Under the pieces are notes generated by a model. It was not told where the DNA came from. It did no database searches and was given only the letters and a program-made list of their open reading frames with translations. The translations under genes were made by a program, and so were the position numbers. DNA of 64,000 bases, from contig NZ_CP117522.1 of the NCBI RefSeq assembly GCF_031679605.1, positions 1,054,001-1,118,000 on the forward strand. The letters are read 5' to 3'. Source of the DNA: Streptomyces luomodiensis. GTDB taxonomy: Bacteria; Actinomycetota; Actinomycetes; Streptomycetales; Streptomycetaceae. Positions within the stretch are counted from its first letter, which is position 1, and every line of letters begins with the position of its first letter. This document shows positions 60,638 to 64,000 of this stretch, piece by piece.

Positions 60638-61957
60638 TCAGCCGCTGCCCGCGCGCACCGTCTGCGCGACCTCGGGCGACTCGGTGTCCAGCGGCACCGC
60701 CCACGGCGGGATCACGCCCAGCTGCACCCCCTGGCGTGGCAGCACCGCGTCGAGCAGCCAGTCGGCGGTGACCCGCACGCGGTTCCCCGGCATCGCCATC
60801 AGGTGGTAGCCGCGGGTGACCGCGTTGGCGACCGGCCCGGACAGCGGTATGTGCAGCGGGTCCGCGGCGGCCTGCACCCCGCCCAGGTCGACGGTGAACC
60901 CGAGGTCATGGTGTTTGTACGGCTTGGGGGTGCCGCGCCCGAGGGAGGCGAGCACGTTGTGGCCCGCGATCTTCCCCTGTCGCTGGGCGTGCTGCGCGGT
61001 CATCGGGGTGAACTGGCCCGGCCGGGTCAGATCGGGCACCGCGGCGGCGTCTCCGCAGGCCAGCACGTCCGGGTAGCCGGGCACGGCCAGATACTGGTCG
61101 ACCCGCAGCCGGCCGCGTTCGGTCGGCAGCCCGAGCTGCTCCACCAGCGGGTCGGGGCGTACCCCGACACACCAGATCAGCGACCGGGTGTCGATGAACT
61201 CGCCGTCGTCCAGCAGCACCCCGTCCTGGGTGGCCTCCTTGACGGTGGTGCGGGTGCGTACCTCCACACCGCGTTCGCGCAGCACCCGGTCGGCCGTGCG
61301 GGACAGCTTCTTGTCCAGCTCCGGCAGCACCCGGGGGGCGATGTCGAGCAGCAGCCAGCGGGGGCGCGGCGCGCCGCGCAGGGTGGTGTTCTTCCGCGCG
61401 ATCGAGTCCGTGAAGAGCACCCCGTGGGCGGCCACCTCGGTGCCGGTGTAGCCGGCGCCGACCACCACGAAGGTGCGCCGGGCGGCCCGCTCTCGCGAGT
61501 CCTCCACGGTGCCGGACATCTCCATCTGCCGGGTGATGTGGTCGCGCAGGAAGAGCGCCTCCGGCATACCGCGGAAGCCATGGGCGTGCTCGGCCACCCC
61601 GGGGATGGGCAGCAGTTTGTTGACGCTGCCGACGGAGAGGACGAGCCGGTCGTAGTCCATCTCGCCCGGCCGGCCGTCGGGGTCCTGCCAGGAGATCCGG
61701 CGGGCGTCGAGGTCGACGCCGTGGACCTCGCCCAGCACCAGCCGGACATGCGGCAGGGTGCCGGTGAGGGAAACCGAGACCCGGCGGGGTTCCAGGACCC
61801 CGGCGGCCACTTCGGGCAGCAGTGGCAAATACAGGAAGTAGTCATTGGGGTTGATCAGGACGATGTCCGCCGCGCCGCGCAGGGTGCGGGAGAGCGTACG
61901 GGCGGCCTGATAACCGGCGAATCCGGCACCTACGATCACGATGCGTACTGGGCTCAC
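60638..61957 (-). CDS. NDH-2-like FAD-dependent oxidoreductase
   Basis: Type II NADH dehydrogenase-like flavoprotein of 439 aa from GTG 61957, with GGGAG six bases upstream. It has the FAD motif RIVIVGAGFAGYQAARTLSR, the NAD motif TFVVVGAGYTGTEVAAHGVL, LIWCVGVRPDPLVEQLGLPT, and DVLACGDAAAVPDL. The C-terminal region (AVTRGYHLMAMPGNRVRVTA) suits membrane association. It should pass electrons from NADH to quinone without pumping protons. It is 28 bases upstream of the transketolase gene in the same direction. Confidence 0.92.
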   Translation of the reverse strand: MSPVRIVIVGAGFAGYQAARTLSRTLRGAADIVLINPNDYFLYLPLLPEVAAGVLEPRRVSVSLTGTLPHVRLVLGEVHGVDLDARRISWQDPDGRPGEMDYDRLVLSVGSVNKLLPIPGVAEHAHGFRGMPEALFLRDHITRQMEMSGTVEDSRERAARRTFVVVGAGYTGTEVAAHGVLFTDSIARKNTTLRGAPRPRWLLLDIAPRVLPELDKKLSRTADRVLRERGVEVRTRTTVKEATQDGVLLDDGEFIDTRSLIWCVGVRPDPLVEQLGLPTERGRLRVDQYLAVPGYPDVLACGDAAAVPDLTRPGQFTPMTAQHAQRQGKIAGHNVLASLGRGTPKPYKHHDLGFTVDLGGVQAAADPLHIPLSGPVANAVTRGYHLMAMPGNRVRVTADWLLDAVLPRQGVQLGVIPPWAVPLDTESPEVAQTVRAGSG

Positions 61958-62069
61958 ACGAAACTCCCGGGCGTACGGGGCCAGAGCGCTCCAAGTGCCC
62001 GTGAGAGCCCGGACCAAACGTGTGGCCCGGCCGGTCCCGCCCCCCGGACCCGGGCCGGGAAGGTTCGGC

Positions 62070-62130
62070 GCGGTCCCGGGGACGGGAACGGGGACCAGGG
62101 ACGACGCGGTCCCGGGGACGGGGACGGGAC
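62070..62130. repeat. 36-bp tandem duplication after the FAD monooxygenase stop codon
   Basis: GCGGTCCCGGGGACGGG begins at 62070 and again at 62106, giving a 36-base period with 1.7 copies. GGGGACGGGA sub-repeats occur inside. The array ends 12 bases beyond the reverse-strand stop (62143-62145). Confidence 0.7.
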
Positions 62131-62142
62131 GTTACCGGGGGA

Positions 62143-63351
62143 TCAGCGGCGCGGGCGGGCCGTGGGCCGGTCGACCGGTTCGTCCCAGTCGATGCGGTAG
62201 CCGGTCAGCCAGTCCGGGGCCCCACCGCCGGACCGGTCGAGCTTGCGCGGCATGGTGACATCGCGCAGGGCCCGCGCCATGGGCCCCGGCGTCCGGCGGG
62301 CCATGCCCGCGCCGGCCGCGGCGACCTTCTCGACCCGCTGCCGGCGCAGCGCCTCGTACGCGGCGAAGGCCGAGCGGGGCGTGCGCAGATCGCGCAGGCA
62401 TTTGGCGAGCACCACACCGTCCTCGATGGCCATCGACGCGCCCTGCGCGGCGTTGGGCGCGCAGGCGTGCGCGGCGTCGCCGACGATGACCATGCCCTCC
62501 TCGGACCAGGTGGGGGTGGAGACGAGGTCGTAGGCGGCGGTGGCCACGATGGAGTCACCGGTGGCGCGGACCAGGTCGGCGGCGGGGGTGTGGTCCTCGG
62601 CGAAGAGCGTCAGCAGCCGCTCCCGCCACTGCTCGGGGGTGACGGCGGCCAGCTCGGCCTTGGACATCTCCTCGGCCGGGGCGTTGCAGAACCACCAGAC
62701 CTCACCGTCCGGGGCGGTGGTGCAGCCGAAGAACGCCTGCTTGCCGAAGATCATGGTGTAGGTGTCCGGGTCCGGGGGCGAGTCGGCGTCGCGGGTGTAG
62801 CCGCAGACGGTGTGCCGGCCGGTGTAGCGGGGCCGGGGCGCCCCCGCGTCGATGACCCGGCGGATGCGCGAGCGGATGCCGTCGGCGCCGATCAGCACGT
62901 CGCCCACGGCGCGGCCGCCGTCCGCGAAGGAGCCGACGATCCGGCCGTCGGGGCCGGTATGGGCGGCGAGCAGCCGCTTGCCGTACTCGATGCGCACTCC
63001 GCGGCGCACCGCCTCCTCGCGCAGCACCCGGGCGAGCGTGGCGCGTTTGAGTGTCACGGAGCCGAGGCCACCGTCCTGCGAACCGGACATGGGCCGGTCG
63101 CCGAGCCGCTTGCCGGTGTTGCTGATGAAGCCGACGCGGCCGGCCGGGAAGGAGTTCTCCAGCACGGGTCCGTGGGCGTCGATGGTGCGCAGTGCCTCCA
63201 GGCCGTTGGCGGCGACGACGAGGAACGCGCCCGCGTCGGCGGCGTCCGCTGGGTAGGCCTCGTAGACGACCGCGTCGATCCCGGCTTTCCGCAGGGCCAT
63301 CGCGGTCACCGTGCCGGCGATGCCGCCACCGATGATCAGGGCTGTGGTCAT
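62143..63351 (-). CDS. FAD-dependent (group A) aromatic monooxygenase-like protein
   Basis: Flavoprotein hydroxylase of 402 aa from ATG 63351. It has ALIIGGGIAGTVTAMALRKA (GxGxxG), LARVLREEAVRRGVRIEYGK, VLIGADGIRSRIRRVIDAG, and the DG/GD motif VIVGDAAHACAPNAAQGASM followed by AIEDGVVLAKCL. The para-hydroxybenzoate hydroxylase-type fold oxidises phenols, polyketides or antibiotics. The substrate is unknown and no biosynthetic cluster is present. Its promoter faces the Fpg gene across 190 bases (63352-63541), which hold the 23-bp repeat below. Confidence 0.92.
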   Translation of the reverse strand: MTTALIIGGGIAGTVTAMALRKAGIDAVVYEAYPADAADAGAFLVVAANGLEALRTIDAHGPVLENSFPAGRVGFISNTGKRLGDRPMSGSQDGGLGSVTLKRATLARVLREEAVRRGVRIEYGKRLLAAHTGPDGRIVGSFADGGRAVGDVLIGADGIRSRIRRVIDAGAPRPRYTGRHTVCGYTRDADSPPDPDTYTMIFGKQAFFGCTTAPDGEVWWFCNAPAEEMSKAELAAVTPEQWRERLLTLFAEDHTPAADLVRATGDSIVATAAYDLVSTPTWSEEGMVIVGDAAHACAPNAAQGASMAIEDGVVLAKCLRDLRTPRSAFAAYEALRRQRVEKVAAAGAGMARRTPGPMARALRDVTMPRKLDRSGGGAPDWLTGYRIDWDEPVDRPTARPRR

Positions 63352-63489
63352 GGTGCTCCGTGACGTGGCGTGGGGTGTCGTGTCGTGGGATTGCGACAGC
63401 ACCATATGGCGGGGCCGGGCTCCCGGGGTCAAGAGCGGGGAATCAACTGACCGGTGGCAGGGTCCGGTTGACACGGCGGTGGTTTCCCG

Positions 63490-63535
63490 CTGTCGGTGCC
63501 CGCTGTGTGAAACTGCCGGTGCCCGCTGTGTGAAC
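63490..63535. repeat. Two tandem 23-bp repeats just beyond the Fpg stop codon
   Basis: CTGTCGGTGCCCGCTGTGTG plus AAA (63490-63512) is repeated with two changes at 63513-63535. It ends six bases from the stop codon (63542-63544) of the reverse-strand Fpg gene. Confidence 0.75.
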
Positions 63536-63541
63536 AGCCCG

Positions 63542-64000
63542 CTATTTGAGGAGCCGGGAGAGCCGACGGTCGGCGAGCGGCTTGCCGCCGGTCTGGCAGG
63601 TGGGGCAGTACTGCAACGAGGAGTCGCGGAAGGACACCTCGCGGACGGTGTCCCCGCACACCGGACACGGCTCTCCGGTGCGCCCGTGCACCCGCATCCC
63701 GCCACGCTTCTCACCCTTGAGGTCGGTGGCGGCCAGACCCGCCGACCGCTCGACGGCGGAGCGCAGTGTGGTGCCCATCGCCTCGTACACTCCGGCGATC
63801 TCCTCCTCGGTGAGGTCCGAGGCCAGCCGGTAGGGCGACATCCGGGCGGCGTGCAGGATCTCGTCGGAGTAGGCGTTGCCGATGCCCGCGATGACGCTCT
63901 GGTCGCGGAGCACCCCCTTGATCCGGTGGCGTGCGCCGCGCAGCAGCCCGGCGAACGTCTCCAGGGTGAAGGAGTCGTCGAGCGGGTCCGGGCCCAGCCG
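63542..64000 (-). CDS. Fpg/Nei-family DNA glycosylase (C-terminal part, runs off right edge)
   Basis: The C-terminal 152 or so residues of a second formamidopyrimidine/endonuclease VIII-type glycosylase. Visible are the H2TH segment GVLRDQSVIAGIGNAYSDEI, AARMSPYRLASDLTEEEIAG, and the zinc finger CPVCGDTVREVSF...SLQYCPTCQTGGK. The catalytic N-terminus lies beyond position 64000. With 37673-38461 this makes two family members in the window. Confidence 0.9.
   Translation of the reverse strand, partial: RLGPDPLDDSFTLETFAGLLRGARHRIKGVLRDQSVIAGIGNAYSDEILHAARMSPYRLASDLTEEEIAGVYEAMGTTLRSAVERSAGLAATDLKGEKRGGMRVHGRTGEPCPVCGDTVREVSFRDSSLQYCPTCQTGGKPLADRRLSRLLK

Noticed and set aside
57565..60771. A 1068-codon forward open frame
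   Set aside because: It lies antisense to the SDR and transketolase genes, both with clear motifs, and has low-complexity composition.

Overview
This is a GC-rich chromosomal window from a Streptomyces-type actinomycete. The grounds are heavy GTG/TTG start use, many twin-arginine signals, F420-dependent enzymes, several ECF and SigB-type sigma factors, STAS and SpoIIE-type regulators, a CseB/CseC-like two-component pair, a PAS-LuxR regulator and DUF6296/DUF2267/CU044_5270 proteins. Most of it is ordinary chromosome. There is no phage, CRISPR array, tRNA or complete insertion sequence, but there is one probable MITE and two gene remnants.

Layout. 1-9.5 kb: partial FGGY sugar kinase, Tat-exported GH3 beta-glucosidase, AEC transporter, SigB-type sigma factor, SDR, two F420/PPOX-type enzymes, DUF2267 and HdeD proteins. 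9.3-13.6 kb: small membrane protein, baeRF/Vms1-like protein, and a PolX-uracil-DNA glycosylase operon. 13.6-17.8 kb: S1 protease with low-complexity arms, secreted beta-helix protein, aroQ. 17.8-22.3 kb: DeoR regulator with SIS isomerase and class II aldolase, STAS protein, ECF sigma with a SnoaL-like tail, DUF6296. 22.4-28 kb: ketoreductase remnant, a 1495-aa CtpI-like P-type ATPase, and a divergent basic hendecad-repeat protein. 28.3-34 kb: PAS-LuxR regulator, a lipoprotein-CseB-CseC-like operon without sigE, and a class A PBP with a ruined transpeptidase site. 34-37.6 kb: stand-alone ctaD with a coiled-coil membrane partner, divergent from an ECF sigma/CU044_5270 pair. 37.7-43.5 kb: Fpg/Nei glycosylase, SpoIIE phosphatase, attenuator leader peptide with a GST-like gene, Mut7-C RNase, BrkB, nucleoside deaminase. 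43.6-46.7 kb: MauE-like protein, Tat protein, a 16-cysteine protein, a truncated thiolase, TetR. 46.9-51.2 kb: LacI regulator, a large 14-bp repeat array, PaaX and an AidB-like acyl-CoA dehydrogenase. 51.3-64 kb: proline-threonine repeat surface protein, DUF4239, P450, metallophosphoesterase, UspA with MITE, dodecin, PI-PLC, SDR, transketolase, NDH-2-like oxidoreductase, FAD monooxygenase, partial Fpg.

Two things stand out. First, short tandem repeat arrays repeatedly sit directly at the 3' ends of genes. Four of them have exactly the same 19-bp period despite different sequences, and two of these overlap the stop codon. Second, the MauE / Tat protein / Cys-rich protein cassette (43660-45648) has an architecture I do not recognise. 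It looks like a compact extracytoplasmic thiol-protein system. Other notable points are an inverted repeat that gives ctaD and an ECF sigma gene nearly identical 5' flanks, the degenerate PBP beside a CseBC-like sensor, and a Cys-type leader peptide in front of a GST-like gene. All functional calls come from reading the sequence; no database search was run.
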